A DNA stretch of 64,000 bases from Paenibacillus periandrae (lineage in GTDB: Bacteria > Bacillota > Bacilli > Paenibacillales > NBRC-103111). The notes beneath the pieces were generated by a model that saw only the letters and a list, made by a program, of their open reading frames with translations, had not been told where the DNA came from and searched no databases. This document shows positions 33,466 through 43,066 of the stretch, in pieces. The stretch lies in the NCBI RefSeq assembly GCF_022458865.1, contig NZ_JAJNMU010000017.1, positions 170,769 to 234,768 of the forward strand, written 5' to 3'. The position numbers and the translations under genes were made by a program. Within the stretch, counting starts at the first letter, position 1. Each line of letters starts with the position of its first letter.

Positions 33466-34716
33466 ATGGGCTTAAAGCAATGGACATTATGGGGCATAGC
33501 CGCTCTGTTAATATTTACGGTTGGGGCTTTTTATAGCATGAATATGAACCAAGCCAACGGTGTGAACAGCGAGTCTGACCGTACTACAGCGATCTCGATC
33601 TGGCTGTACAGCGAAGGCTGGGAAACGTATGTAAATGAATTCAAACAGCTTCATCCTAATATAGATGTAGATATACGTTACTTTCGTTCAAGCGAGCAGT
33701 TATTTACGGAGCTGACAGCCTCGATTTCTGCTAACGCGGCACCGCAATTAGCCGAGCTGCACAGCTATTATGGTCTGTCACAGCTGGTGGATACCAAAGC
33801 GGTTATTCCCGTCGAACACGCCCTGATAGAGGGTGGAAGCCAACTGCATCCAACATTCACTGCTCCCTTTCATTACGAAGGGACCGACTGGGCTGTTCCG
33901 TTCGGCGGCGGATTACCGCTGATTTATTACCGTCAGGAGCTGTTAAGGCATCCGCAGGAAAAGACCTTTACCAGCTGGGATCAGCTCGTTCAAGCGGCCC
34001 AACAGCCGTTATCCGAAGGCTCCGAGCTCGGCGGCAATGGACACTGGGGTCTGGCTATTGATAACGAGCTGCCCTGGTTTGTCGATAATCTTTCCTTCAC
34101 ATCTGATCCTGCTGGTGACAAGGATTCCTCTGTTAAAAGCAGCCGCGTATATTCAGCATTGTCTGCATGGAGTGGCTGGATTCATCGCTCAGGAATTATG
34201 AAGCCGCTTGTTCACCGGAGGGCTGCCAGTGATTTCATTAATGGAAAAATCGGCGTCTTCCTCAGCTCCTCCGAAATGCTGCCTACTGTGGAAAGATATA
34301 TAGGAGGCAAGTTTCAATTTGATGCAGGACGCATACCGACCCTCGCACAGCAGGGGATCGTGCCCGAAATTCATGGCATGGTTCTTATGCAAGCAGCTCC
34401 GGCCAAGGTGCAGGCTGCCCAAAGCTTTATAGCTTATTTGCTTCTTGAGCAGACACAAGCATCATTATGGCGCAGCAAAGGTCTCATTCCGTCACGATCG
34501 GATGTGCTGGTTAAGCTGCAGGAAGAGGATGTATGGAGTCAACGGCAAAAAATGATTCTGGATTCGGCCCGCATGCTGGCAGTGAAGCCGCCTTCAGCAG
34601 ATGATTATGAACGATGGGTAAGCATGACAACCCTTGTTGAACAATTGGAGCAAAATAAGGACGTTAATCTGATTAAGAAAATAGAGGAGATTTATGGAAG
34701 CCATAACGGAAAATAA
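33466..34716 (+). CDS. Extracellular solute-binding protein with N-terminal membrane anchor
   Basis: A 416-residue family-1-type solute-binding protein: WLYSEGWETYVNEFKQLHPN as a bacterial SBP_bac_1 start, then LPLIYYRQELLRHP and a C-terminal WRSKGLIPSRSDVL. The N-terminus has one hydrophobic helix (about residues 7-25) but no lipobox Cys, so it is an uncleaved anchor or normal signal peptide rather than a lipoprotein. Good ribosome binding site (GGGAGGA). It ends 22 bases inside the following longer reading frame. It may bind the same class of ligand or act as an accessory sensor for the kinase. Confidence 0.87.
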   Translation: MGLKQWTLWGIAALLIFTVGAFYSMNMNQANGVNSESDRTTAISIWLYSEGWETYVNEFKQLHPNIDVDIRYFRSSEQLFTELTASISANAAPQLAELHSYYGLSQLVDTKAVIPVEHALIEGGSQLHPTFTAPFHYEGTDWAVPFGGGLPLIYYRQELLRHPQEKTFTSWDQLVQAAQQPLSEGSELGGNGHWGLAIDNELPWFVDNLSFTSDPAGDKDSSVKSSRVYSALSAWSGWIHRSGIMKPLVHRRAASDFINGKIGVFLSSSEMLPTVERYIGGKFQFDAGRIPTLAQQGIVPEIHGMVLMQAAPAKVQAAQSFIAYLLLEQTQASLWRSKGLIPSRSDVLVKLQEEDVWSQRQKMILDSARMLAVKPPSADDYERWVSMTTLVEQLEQNKDVNLIKKIEEIYGSHNGK

Positions 34717-34771
34717 AGCAGGATACGTGCCGTATATAGATGCAGATGAGTTGAGAAGGAGGAAGGGAAAC

Positions 34772-35629
34772 ATGAAGCTGGAGATGTTATCGCGGCAGGG
34801 GACTACGGAGTGGAATGAGGATGCACTGATTATCAATGAGCCTTTACAGCTATTCGGAGTTTTGGACGGAGCTACCTCCTTGCATCCTTACCGCGGTCCG
34901 AATAACGAAACCGGAGGTTATCTGGCCTCACAAATTATTAAACAATATTTGGAATCATTGGCAGAGGAGGATGTCAGAGACACCAATTTGAAGCAGTTGG
35001 TCATTCAGGCGAATATTCGATTGCGTGACAAAATGGTTGAGGCCGGAATTCAGCTTTCAGACAAGACGGCATTATGGACCAGTGCATTGGCTCTCATTCG
35101 TATTACAGACCATTATGTGGACTACGCTCAGGTAGGAGACTGCATGATCGCAGCTGTGTATAATGACGATACGATCCGTACCGTTTCCCGTGATCAGGTG
35201 GCTCATATCGATCAGCAATCCAAGGCGATCTGGGAAGAGGCCATTGGCCGCGGAATCTCCAAACGTGAGGAGCTGTGGGAGCTGGTGAAGCCGGTCATTT
35301 TGGGTAATAAATCGAAAATGAACACGATGGAAGGTTACTCAATTTTAAGCGGTGAACCGGAGCTGGCTGATTTTATTGAGTATGGCAGAATAAACCGAAT
35401 CCAATTAAAGTCGCTGCTGCTTGTCACGGACGGATTGTTCCCGCATACGGAGAGCGGCAGAGAACCAGAGGATATGATTCATCAGCTAACTGCGCGGATT
35501 CAAAGTGATTCTTTAACCGCCTATGCGGATTGGTTGTTTAAACTGGAGTCGGAGGATAAGGACTGCCAAAGGTATCCGCGTTTTAAAATATCCGATGACA
35601 AGACAGGGATATCGATTCATTTTGAATAA
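34772..35629 (+). CDS. PP2C-type serine/threonine phosphatase family protein
   Basis: A 285-residue protein with PP2C-like motifs: NEDALIIN, FGVLDGATS (metal-binding Asp region), VDYAQVGDCMIAAV and LLVTDGLFP. Members dephosphorylate Ser/Thr or act on small phospho-metabolites. The ATG at 34772 with AAGGAGG is preferred over an ATG at 34694 that overlaps the upstream gene. Placement at the end of an Fe3+/phosphonate-type ABC operon is known for phosphatases that process imported phosphoesters, so that role is plausible but unproven. Confidence 0.82.
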   Translation: MKLEMLSRQGTTEWNEDALIINEPLQLFGVLDGATSLHPYRGPNNETGGYLASQIIKQYLESLAEEDVRDTNLKQLVIQANIRLRDKMVEAGIQLSDKTALWTSALALIRITDHYVDYAQVGDCMIAAVYNDDTIRTVSRDQVAHIDQQSKAIWEEAIGRGISKREELWELVKPVILGNKSKMNTMEGYSILSGEPELADFIEYGRINRIQLKSLLLVTDGLFPHTESGREPEDMIHQLTARIQSDSLTAYADWLFKLESEDKDCQRYPRFKISDDKTGISIHFE

Positions 35630-35662
35630 GCGTTCCCTACATGAAAAATAACATTGTACTCT

Positions 35663-35718
35663 CTGCTGCTGCAGGATACGGGGCTGTGAAGCTTCGTTTC
35701 TTGACAGCAGTTTTTTGT
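35663..35718 (+). terminator. Possible terminator after the phosphatase gene
   Basis: CTGCTG pairs with CAGCAG across a 40-base, partly structured loop and is followed by TTTTTTG. The stem is short, so confidence is limited; it is the only candidate before the GH130 gene. Confidence 0.45.
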
Positions 35719-35911
35719 GTTAATTCACCGCGCAGTGAGACTGATTTACCGGACTTCTAAAAATTGTATCTGTTTTTCAATGATTTATAGATGTTGGATA
35801 AGTACGGATGGTTTACACTGGCTGTGTGAGGATTCGAGCCGCTCGCTGCTGAGTGATTAAAAAATGGAGCGAAAAGGTTGGAAATATTGTATATTATGGA
35901 GGAAATCTTCG

Positions 35912-36907
35912 ATGTCAATGAGTGGAAATCTTAAATCCAGTCCAATAATTACGCGTCACCCGAATAATCCGGTTCTGACTGCAAGCGATGTGCCTTATAA
36001 GCCAGCTCTAGTTTTTAATGCGGGTGTTACGAAATATGAAGGACAGTATGTCATGATGTTCCGCAACGATTATGGCGACATCGAGAATGAAACGCTGCTG
36101 CCTATTCATACGACGAATTTGGGGCTTGCGTACAGTCAGGATGGCATCCATTGGAATGTGCAGGATAAGCCCTGCTTCGGCATGGAGAGCGAGGAGATTA
36201 TTCGCACTTATGACCCGCGTCTGACCGTTATTGATGGACGCTGTTATGTTTGTTTTGCTGTTGATACAAAGCATGGTGTACGTGGCGGTGTAGCCGTTAC
36301 GGACGATTTCTCAAGCTTTGAGGTTCTAAGCATGTCTGCACCGGATAATCGCAACATGGTGTTGTTCCCTGAACGAATCGGAGACAAATATATACGGTTG
36401 GAGCGGCCTTTTCCCGTCTACGGTAAAGGGGGCAAAGACAGCTTTGATATTTGGATTTCCGATTCTCCTGATTTGAAATATTGGGGAAATACGGAATTGC
36501 TGTTGGGCTTGGAGCAGGTACCGTACGCCAATGATAAGCTTGGACCGGCAGCGCCTCCGATAAAAACCTCCAAAGGTTGGCTGACTCTGTTTCATGCGGT
36601 AGACATAGATCCTTCCCGTGGCCGAAACGGATGGGAGCCGTATTGGAAGAAACGTTATTCAGCCGGGATCATGCTGTTGGATTTGGACAATCCGTACAAG
36701 ATCATCGGTATGTGTCAAGAGCCCTTGTTGGCTCCGGAAGTGAGCTACGAAACGGATGGCGGCTTCCGTAACGATGTCATTTTCCCCGGGGGAATGATAT
36801 TGGAGGACGATGGTGAGGTGAAAATCTATTATGGGGCGGCAGATACGGTGGAATGCTTGGCGACTGCCCATGTAGATGATTTAATCCAGATGTGCTTAAC
36901 CAAGTAA
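35912..36907 (+). CDS. Glycoside hydrolase family 130 (beta-mannoside phosphorylase-like)
   Basis: A 331-residue five-bladed propeller enzyme of GH130: NPVLTASDVPYKPALVFNAG, FRNDYGD, IRTYDPRLTVIDGR (catalytic Asp), LERPFPVYG and DKLGPAAPPIKT. GH130 enzymes phosphorolyse beta-1,4-mannosyl bonds of mannobiose, mannosyl-glucose or mannan oligomers; the exact substrate is not set by these motifs. The ATG at 35912 has TATGGAGGA upstream; the earlier in-frame ATG has none. It is directly ahead of a YesM/YesN pair and 6 kb before an LplABC importer, which suggests beta-mannoside use. Confidence 0.88.
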   Translation: MSMSGNLKSSPIITRHPNNPVLTASDVPYKPALVFNAGVTKYEGQYVMMFRNDYGDIENETLLPIHTTNLGLAYSQDGIHWNVQDKPCFGMESEEIIRTYDPRLTVIDGRCYVCFAVDTKHGVRGGVAVTDDFSSFEVLSMSAPDNRNMVLFPERIGDKYIRLERPFPVYGKGGKDSFDIWISDSPDLKYWGNTELLLGLEQVPYANDKLGPAAPPIKTSKGWLTLFHAVDIDPSRGRNGWEPYWKKRYSAGIMLLDLDNPYKIIGMCQEPLLAPEVSYETDGGFRNDVIFPGGMILEDDGEVKIYYGAADTVECLATAHVDDLIQMCLTK

Positions 36908-37028
36908 CCTGATTTTTTTGTTACGTCCGATTCGCATGGTGTAGGGAGGCTCTGTATAACAGTAGCTTCTCTACTTTATTTGTATTTACTTATAGTGGTG
37001 GCATCGATTGCAGAAGGAGTTCTTCGCA

Positions 37029-38870
37029 ATGAAGCATAGACGTGTTCTCCAATACATCAATCAACATTTCAAAGTGAAATTAATATTGATCCTTTCCGTG
37101 ATTATTATTGTGTGTTCCATGGTTACCGGCTATGTGTCCTACAGGATTTATTTGAACCTGTTTGAGAGCGAGATCAGCAAGCAGTATCTCAATACGAGCG
37201 AACAAACGATTGAGCAGATTGGCTTCAAAATTCAAGATATGCACCGGATCACCGACTTTATTTTTTTCCATCCGCTTGTAGAGCAAATCGTCCAAAACAT
37301 GCATGCCGAGCCTGCGGAAGGAGAAAGCACGGAGTATCGCAGTTTTATACTTGAGAGGGATCTGGCAGATATATTGCTTCCTGTAAAAAATGAAACACCG
37401 CAAATTCGCGCCTTGTATATCGTTGATTTGCAGGGTGCTAACAGCTACTTCAGTCATATGAGCCCTTCGCTGCAGATCGAATTTCCGGAATTTTATAATA
37501 GGGTCAAAAGCGGTTTGAAAAGCGAGTCCGCTGAGCTGGTGTGGCAGCGGATGCTTATTCAGGATTCTTCGGATCCGTCCGGTGAGAAGAGCCATCTTGT
37601 GGCCGCGAGGCTGCTGAAATCAACCAAACAGCAAACGGTATATGGCATGATTATTATGATCATTGACGAATCATTTCTGGCAACCCCTCTCGAATCGTTG
37701 ATGGCAGGTCGAACCACAGGGGCCTATCTCTATGATCAATATAACCGCATCCTTTTTAGCCGGGAGCCAGAAGGCAGTATCGGATTTGTACCGGATTGGG
37801 AAAATAAGGAAGGTGTTTTTACCCAGCGTACGGAGGATGGCAATGATTATTTATTTGTCAAAAGTGTCTTTGAGCCGCGGTCGTTCACACTGGTAAGCGG
37901 CATTTCACTGGTGGATATCGAGGAAAAAGGACGGCGTGTTTATCAGGTAGCCTTAATTTCCGGTTTGGTCAGTGTGATGCTCATGGCGGTTTGTGTTTCC
38001 TTCTTCAGCGGCAGACTGCTTCAGCCGCTGCAAGGCTTGGTAGCGGCTATGCAGCAGCTGCGCAAAGGAAATTTGCGTGTGAAAATTGCCAAGACGTCGA
38101 ATGATGAATTTGCTTTTCTAGCGGAGAGCTTCAATACGATGGCAGCCGATATTCAATCCTTGATTCAGGAGGTGTATGTAAGCAAGCTGAGTGAGAAGGA
38201 GGCTGAATTAAAGGCGCTTCAGGCGCAGCTGAATCCCCACTTTTTGCATAATGCGCTTAACTCTATTTATTGGAAAATCATGCTGCTTTACGAGGATGAG
38301 GAAACGGCTTCTCTCGTAACCAGCTTGTCGGAGCTGCTCCGATATTCCTTGGCATCCGTGTCGACCCCAAGCACCCTGCAGGATGAGCTGGCGCAAATCC
38401 GTAATTATATTACGATACAGGAAGCACGGCATGGCGAAGATCTGCATGTCAGTATTGAAGCCGAGGAGGAGCTGAGCGGCTGTGGCATGCAAAGGCTGCT
38501 GCTGCAGCCTCTCGTTGAGAACGTATTTGTTCATGCGTTTCGTGATCAGACGGCTAATAAGCGCCTGTCCATTCGAGCTTTTCGACAGCATACAGAAATG
38601 CATATTGAAATCGAGGATAACGGGTGCGGGATGGATGCAGATACAATTCGTCACATTATGAAGGATCGCTCCGTCCACGATCAGCAAGGAGAGCGGGAGA
38701 GCCTCGGTGTTCGCAACGTTACACGACGTATTTACCTGGTGCATGGCGAGCCGTACAGGCTGGATATCCAGCGGCTGCAGCAGGGAACGATGATGCGTTT
38801 AATTTTGCCGTGTGAAGCTTACGAGCCTATGAAAGGAGGTGCAGTAGATGAATCGGCTGCTTCTGGTTGA
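37029..38870 (+). CDS. YesM-type sensor histidine kinase (second)
   Basis: A 613-residue kinase with helix about residues 17-40, extracytoplasmic sensor domain (about 45-290), helix about 300-325, HAMP, then His_kinase with the phosphoacceptor in AQLNPHFLHNALNSIYW and HATPase_c with LVENVFVHAF and DNGCGMDADTI. The ATG at 37029 follows AAGGAG; a TTG 21 bases earlier lies before the binding site. Its stop is 23 bases inside the response-regulator gene. Ligand likely a sugar, inferred from the GH130 and LplABC neighbours. Confidence 0.93.
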   Translation: MKHRRVLQYINQHFKVKLILILSVIIIVCSMVTGYVSYRIYLNLFESEISKQYLNTSEQTIEQIGFKIQDMHRITDFIFFHPLVEQIVQNMHAEPAEGESTEYRSFILERDLADILLPVKNETPQIRALYIVDLQGANSYFSHMSPSLQIEFPEFYNRVKSGLKSESAELVWQRMLIQDSSDPSGEKSHLVAARLLKSTKQQTVYGMIIMIIDESFLATPLESLMAGRTTGAYLYDQYNRILFSREPEGSIGFVPDWENKEGVFTQRTEDGNDYLFVKSVFEPRSFTLVSGISLVDIEEKGRRVYQVALISGLVSVMLMAVCVSFFSGRLLQPLQGLVAAMQQLRKGNLRVKIAKTSNDEFAFLAESFNTMAADIQSLIQEVYVSKLSEKEAELKALQAQLNPHFLHNALNSIYWKIMLLYEDEETASLVTSLSELLRYSLASVSTPSTLQDELAQIRNYITIQEARHGEDLHVSIEAEEELSGCGMQRLLLQPLVENVFVHAFRDQTANKRLSIRAFRQHTEMHIEIEDNGCGMDADTIRHIMKDRSVHDQQGERESLGVRNVTRRIYLVHGEPYRLDIQRLQQGTMMRLILPCEAYEPMKGGAVDESAASG

Positions 38871-40383
38871 GGATGAGCCTTTATTCAGGAAAGGTCTTGC
38901 GAAAATGATCACCGGTTCCACGACCAACTGGAGCGTATGTGGGGAAGCGGAGAATGGACAAGAGGCGGAGAGCTTGATAGCGGAGCTGGTGCCTGACCTC
39001 GTGATCACGGATATTCGAATGCCGTTATTGAATGGCCTTGAGCTGTTGAAGCGTGTAAAAAGCAGGTTCCCGGATATTGAGTTTATCGTTATAACGGGTT
39101 TTCAGGACTTCCAATATGCTCAGACTGCACTTCGTTATGGCGCACTCGATTTGCTTATCAAGCCCTGCAGTAAACAGGATGTATATGACGCGCTGGATAA
39201 AGTGAATGACCTTGTTCTGGACAAACAGGCAAGGCTCAGAAAAGCGGAAACAGAGCATCAGCTGATGCTGGAAAATACATTAAGGGCGATTTTTCTGAGG
39301 TTTCCTTATCATACGGAGGCAGTAGCAGAACTGGAGCATGGACTACATGGGTGCAAGCTCATCTTGTTTCGAATTACCGATTATTATCCTGCTCATAAGC
39401 AATATACGCGGAGAGATGTTCCGTTACTGCAGTTTGCTGTTTTAAACATCATTAGTGAATTGCTGGACACACACGGGATAGCAGGCAAGCTGCTGCTTAT
39501 TGAATACGGCCGATATGCGCTGCTCGTGAAGGCTGCAGCCGAGGTACAGGCTCTATGTGATGCGGTATGTGAAACGGTCCCACGTCTGCTGGGCTTATCG
39601 GTCTCAACGCATCATGCTGGTTTGACTCACAGCCTGACACAGCTCGCCGATCTCTATGAAGCCGGTATGGAAGGAGCAAGAATAGCCGAGCGTACGGATA
39701 AAGGGGTGGAAGCGGAGGGCATGCTGCCGATGAATCGGGCGCGTCAGCAGTTGATCAGTGCGCAGACGGTTGCATTTATCGTATCTGGACATATGGAAGC
39801 TTTAAAGCAGTATCTGGACCATTTCATGAAAGAAGCTAGCGGAATGTCTCAGGAAAACGGGAAAATGGAGGCATTATCGCTGAGCTTTGCGCTTCAGGAT
39901 ACGGCACGTAAACAGTTTGAGCAGATATATGAGCCGCAAACCTTGACGGATCGAATCAGCAAGCTGCATGAATGCAGCAGCAAGGACGAGATTTATTGCT
40001 GGATGCAGACGGAAACGGATCGTTTTTTCCATAACTTCACGAAATGGCAGGAAAAATACAGCGAAAATGCGATATTAAAGGCGGCGCGCTACATGGAGGA
40101 GCATTACTCCGAGCCGCTGCCGTTACAGCAGGTAGCCTCGCAGGTGCATTTGAATGCGGCCTATTTCAGCCATTTGTTCAAGAAAGAAACCGGACGCAGC
40201 TTTATCGATTATTTAATCGAGCTGCGCATGGAAAAAGCCAAGCAGCTGCTGTGCAATACGGATATGAAAATTACCGAGGTATCCGGCACAATCGGCTACG
40301 ATTTATCGAATTACTTTGCCAAGCTGTTCAAGCAATCCACGGGTCTATCCCCTAAAGATTACCGCAAGCTTTATCAAAGCTAA
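38848..40383 (+). CDS. YesN-type response regulator with AraC domain (second)
   Basis: A 511-residue regulator: receiver with Glu8-Asp9, phosphoacceptor Asp55 in VITDIRMP and Lys in LLIKPC, a middle region, and a C-terminal AraC domain (about 410-510: LPLQQVASQVHLNAAYFSHLF and ITEVSGTIGYDLSNYFAKLF). ATG with AAAGGAGGT upstream, overlapping the kinase. Its targets are probably the GH130 gene and the LplABC-like operon at 43067, although the minus-strand GntR-ABC operon now separates them. Confidence 0.93.
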   Translation: MNRLLLVEDEPLFRKGLAKMITGSTTNWSVCGEAENGQEAESLIAELVPDLVITDIRMPLLNGLELLKRVKSRFPDIEFIVITGFQDFQYAQTALRYGALDLLIKPCSKQDVYDALDKVNDLVLDKQARLRKAETEHQLMLENTLRAIFLRFPYHTEAVAELEHGLHGCKLILFRITDYYPAHKQYTRRDVPLLQFAVLNIISELLDTHGIAGKLLLIEYGRYALLVKAAAEVQALCDAVCETVPRLLGLSVSTHHAGLTHSLTQLADLYEAGMEGARIAERTDKGVEAEGMLPMNRARQQLISAQTVAFIVSGHMEALKQYLDHFMKEASGMSQENGKMEALSLSFALQDTARKQFEQIYEPQTLTDRISKLHECSSKDEIYCWMQTETDRFFHNFTKWQEKYSENAILKAARYMEEHYSEPLPLQQVASQVHLNAAYFSHLFKKETGRSFIDYLIELRMEKAKQLLCNTDMKITEVSGTIGYDLSNYFAKLFKQSTGLSPKDYRKLYQS

Positions 40384-40445
40384 TTGTACGGCAGTCATGA
40401 GGCTATGGACGCAGAGATTGCTGTTATGACTCAATCGGATCTTTA

Positions 40446-41015
40446 TCAGATTGGGTCATGCTTTCCCCTCACTTTTTTGCATTTAAACACCCAAGCTGGC
40501 GGTACGTTCATCCATGTATGCCCCGTTTCGATAGATGGGAAGTGAGTCTGAAAGTTTTTTTTGAGCAGCAGTGTATATTGGAACGCAATAAACGTTCCAT
40601 TGCTTGCCAATGCGCTCTCGATGGATAGAAATAGTCTTTCTTTCAGTTCGGAAGAAAAATTAGCAAAAGGAAGACCCGAAACGATCAAGTCGAACGGTCT
40701 GCCCGTTTCATTAACGATTTCCCCCAATCTCAATGCATCGTTCAGAATGGGGAGATCAGGAAATTGAATATTCAAATTTTCCCGAAAAGATTCATTTTGT
40801 TCGAACAAAAATAACCGGCTTCGAGGATCCATATGTCGTTTGATATACCGGGTAAATACACCGGTGCCGGGGCCCAACTCCGCGATTTGGGCCATCTTGT
40901 GCCATGGCAAGGAGGGCGGAAGCATTTTGCGGGTTAAAAAACCCGAGCTGGGAACCAAACTGCCTACCTGACCCGAATGGCGTATAAACTGTCCGAAAAT
41001 CGATGGCTGTTTCAT
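40446..41015 (-). CDS. Class I SAM-dependent methyltransferase (phospholipid N-methyltransferase-like)
   Basis: A 189-residue methyltransferase with motif I AELGPGTGVFTRYI (about residues 44-57), acidic loop LFEQNESF and motif IV region DLIVSGLPFANF. The N-terminus FGQFIRHSGQVGSLVPSS resembles phospholipid methyltransferase-like proteins (PmtA/rRNA-methylase family), so lipid head groups are a possible substrate. It overlaps the permease by 4 bases and is the last gene of a four-gene GntR/ABC operon. Confidence 0.85.
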   Translation of the reverse strand: MKQPSIFGQFIRHSGQVGSLVPSSGFLTRKMLPPSLPWHKMAQIAELGPGTGVFTRYIKRHMDPRSRLFLFEQNESFRENLNIQFPDLPILNDALRLGEIVNETGRPFDLIVSGLPFANFSSELKERLFLSIESALASNGTFIAFQYTLLLKKNFQTHFPSIETGHTWMNVPPAWVFKCKKVRGKHDPI

Positions 41016-41692
41016 TCGATACCTACTTTCTTATCCAGCAAATAGCAGCTTGCTGAAAAATATGCCAGACAAAAGATGAGCAATGTGAGAAAGGACGGGA
41101 AATTGGCAAAGGCTACGATCCAAACGAGCAGTCCCGCCGTAAAGCTTGAAAAAGTGATCAGCATAGAATGACTACGGCTGCATTTTCCAAGAAATATGCT
41201 CGTAAAACATAGAAAGATAAGCCCAGTCGCAGAGAAAAGCCATTTCACGATGAGCAAAACTTTCGACCAATCGAATAAAAGCAAAGGTTCGACTCGAAAC
41301 AATAGTCCGTTGCTCATCCCCAGTTGTACCCACATACCCACACTCATAGCCACCGTTATCAGCAGTGCCTCCAATAAAATCACCATATATTTGGACATCA
41401 GCATATAAGTTCTAGGTACCGGAAGGGATAACAAATGGGTAATCGCCTGTTGCTTCCACTCCTCTTGCCATGTCGAGAAGCAGTGAAGAAACGTCATCAA
41501 CAGCAGGCCGGCAAAAATTATGACATCAAGCAGCGTAATCAGACCAAGTCCTACCTGAGGCAGGTGCAAATAAAAGATGAGGATGGAAAGCGCCGCATTC
41601 AAAAGAACGGTTGTTGCCAATGTAACGAGCAGCGTATTCCTTCGATTTCGCAGATCGGTCAAGAATAATCGCCTAAACGCGTGCATGATCAT
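41012..41692 (-). CDS. ABC-2 type transporter permease
   Basis: A 226-residue protein with six hydrophobic segments and a short basic N-terminus (RRLFLTDLRNRRNTLL), the pattern of an ABC-2 permease from YtrB/YhcG-type systems. It overlaps both neighbours (20 bases with the ATPase, 4 with the methyltransferase), so expression is coupled. Substrate is unknown; such systems often protect against envelope-active antibiotics. Confidence 0.82.
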   Translation of the reverse strand: MIMHAFRRLFLTDLRNRRNTLLVTLATTVLLNAALSILIFYLHLPQVGLGLITLLDVIIFAGLLLMTFLHCFSTWQEEWKQQAITHLLSLPVPRTYMLMSKYMVILLEALLITVAMSVGMWVQLGMSNGLLFRVEPLLLFDWSKVLLIVKWLFSATGLIFLCFTSIFLGKCSRSHSMLITFSSFTAGLLVWIVAFANFPSFLTLLIFCLAYFSASCYLLDKKVGIE

Positions 41693-42374
41693 ACACCTCT
41701 TTCAACATTTCCATCAACGATTGGTTGCGTTCCAGTTTTAGCATCTCGACATTACCAGCCAGCAGAAGCTTTCCCTCGTGAATAAAACGTATCTCATCCA
41801 GCATCACTTCGACCTCCGATATTTCATGCGTCGAAACGAGGATCGTCTGCCCTTCTTCCATGAAATCTTCTACGATCGCTTGCGCAATCTGCTTTCTTGC
41901 GAAAGGATCTATGCCGGAAAAAGGTTCGTCCAGCAGCATATACTTTGCCTGCCGGCTTAGAGCGAGCAGTAATTTCATCTTGGCCCGCGTTCCTTTCGAT
42001 GCCTGATGAATCAACGAATCTGCCGATAATTCGAAAAAATCGAGCAAATGCCGTGCTTTATTATCGTCCCAGTCCCAGTACATGTCTTTCATATGCCTCA
42101 TGCTGTCGGATAGTTTCATCCAAGGGTACCAAACGTTCGCATCAGGAAGGAAGGTCATCATCCCTCTGGTCGATAGGCATGGCGATTTCCCATCAATCAT
42201 GATTTGGCCGCCATCCAATCGTAAAAGACCTGCTATCGCCTTAAGGACCGTCGACTTCCCTGCGCCGTTCGTTCCCAACACTCCGATAATTTGTCCCTCA
42301 TCCGCAGTAAACGTAATATCGTCCAACGCCTTTTTCCGGCCAAACGTTTTTACGGCATGCTCCACATTGATCAT
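41673..42374 (-). CDS. ABC transporter ATP-binding protein (YtrB-like)
   Basis: A 233-residue ATPase: Walker A GTNGAGKSTVL (about residues 33-43), Walker B YMLLDEPFSGIDPFA, H-loop STHEISEVEVM. The signature motif is degenerate (SKGTRAKMKLLLALSR in place of LSGGQ), as is common in YtrB/BcrA-type exporters. It starts inside the end of the GntR gene (ATGA overlap). The four genes form one unit on the minus strand. Confidence 0.9.
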   Translation of the reverse strand: MINVEHAVKTFGRKKALDDITFTADEGQIIGVLGTNGAGKSTVLKAIAGLLRLDGGQIMIDGKSPCLSTRGMMTFLPDANVWYPWMKLSDSMRHMKDMYWDWDDNKARHLLDFFELSADSLIHQASKGTRAKMKLLLALSRQAKYMLLDEPFSGIDPFARKQIAQAIVEDFMEEGQTILVSTHEISEVEVMLDEIRFIHEGKLLLAGNVEMLKLERNQSLMEMLKEVYDHARV

Positions 42375-42739
42375 GGCGTTTTTCCCCTTTCCAAATACTT
42401 TTTCACCGTGTCCAAAATGTCTTGGTCGGATTTACCGAAAGACCGCAGCAATTCTACGCTTTGCCCGACTGTCTCGTTCAACGCCTCTTTCCGAATCGAC
42501 TCCAGCATATCCCGATCGCTTGTCATAAAGCTTCCCTGACCCCTGACGGTAATAATCAAATTCATGTCCTCCATTTCCCTGTATGCCCGTTGAATGGTAT
42601 TGGGATTGACTCCCAACGTTTTGGCAAGCTCACGCCGCGAAGGGATTTCTTGCCCCAGTGTATAGGTGCCCTGGATGAATTTTATGCGAAATTCGTCGAT
42701 AATTTGGGAGTAAATCGGTTCTTTCTGATTAAATTCCAT
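42371..42739 (-). CDS. GntR family regulator (YtrA subfamily)
   Basis: A 122-residue repressor: short N-terminus, GntR winged helix (about residues 10-75: IPSRRELAKTLGVNPNTIQRAYREM) and a brief C-terminal helical tail (RSFGKSDQDILDTVKK), the YtrA type. The ATG at 42739 follows GGAGGA; a GTG 21 bases earlier is less likely. A perfect long palindrome lies 26-59 bases upstream of the start and is the obvious operator, so autoregulation of the ABC operon is expected. Confidence 0.92.
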   Translation of the reverse strand: MEFNQKEPIYSQIIDEFRIKFIQGTYTLGQEIPSRRELAKTLGVNPNTIQRAYREMEDMNLIITVRGQGSFMTSDRDMLESIRKEALNETVGQSVELLRSFGKSDQDILDTVKKYLERGKTP

Positions 42740-42764
42740 CGCTTCCTCCATCGACCACAAACTG

Positions 42765-42798
42765 TGTTACTGTATTATTTAATTAATACAGTAACACA
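42765..42798 (-). promoter_or_regulatory. Palindromic operator for the YtrA-type regulator
   Basis: Fifteen-base perfect arms (TGTGTTACTGTATTA, 42765-42779, and TAATACAGTAACACA, 42784-42798) around TAAT. YtrA-type regulators bind such GTGTTA...TAACAC-like palindromes, and the element lies directly upstream of the GntR gene. The regulator-site match is inferred. Confidence 0.75.
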
Positions 42799-43066
42799 TG
42801 GGAAAGCTTCATGTCAATGATGGACACGAAAATGGGCTGAGCAGCAAGTTATGGCTGCCCAACCTGGTATTGGCATTTTTTCGGTGGTTCGTTCATTTAT
42901 CGATTTCCATTTGATCTAAAAATTTTATCTTTTTCCCCATAAATCGTAGATGTAGCTCTTTCTCAATTTCCCTACAATTAGGTATATAGACAAACAACAA
43001 GATATGGAAGGTGCGGTGAGATGAAGATGGTATGATAGACATTGTAAATGAACAGGGGGAATAACA

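Noticed and set aside
38208..38744. 178-codon minus-strand frame in the second histidine kinase
   Set aside because: Shadow of the kinase coding region, no motifs and no ribosome binding site.
40430..40460. Inverted repeat ATGACTCAATC/GATTGGGTCAT as a terminator for the second response regulator
   Set aside because: One mismatch in the arm and no T-run on either strand; it also overlaps the end of the methyltransferase gene, so it was not called.
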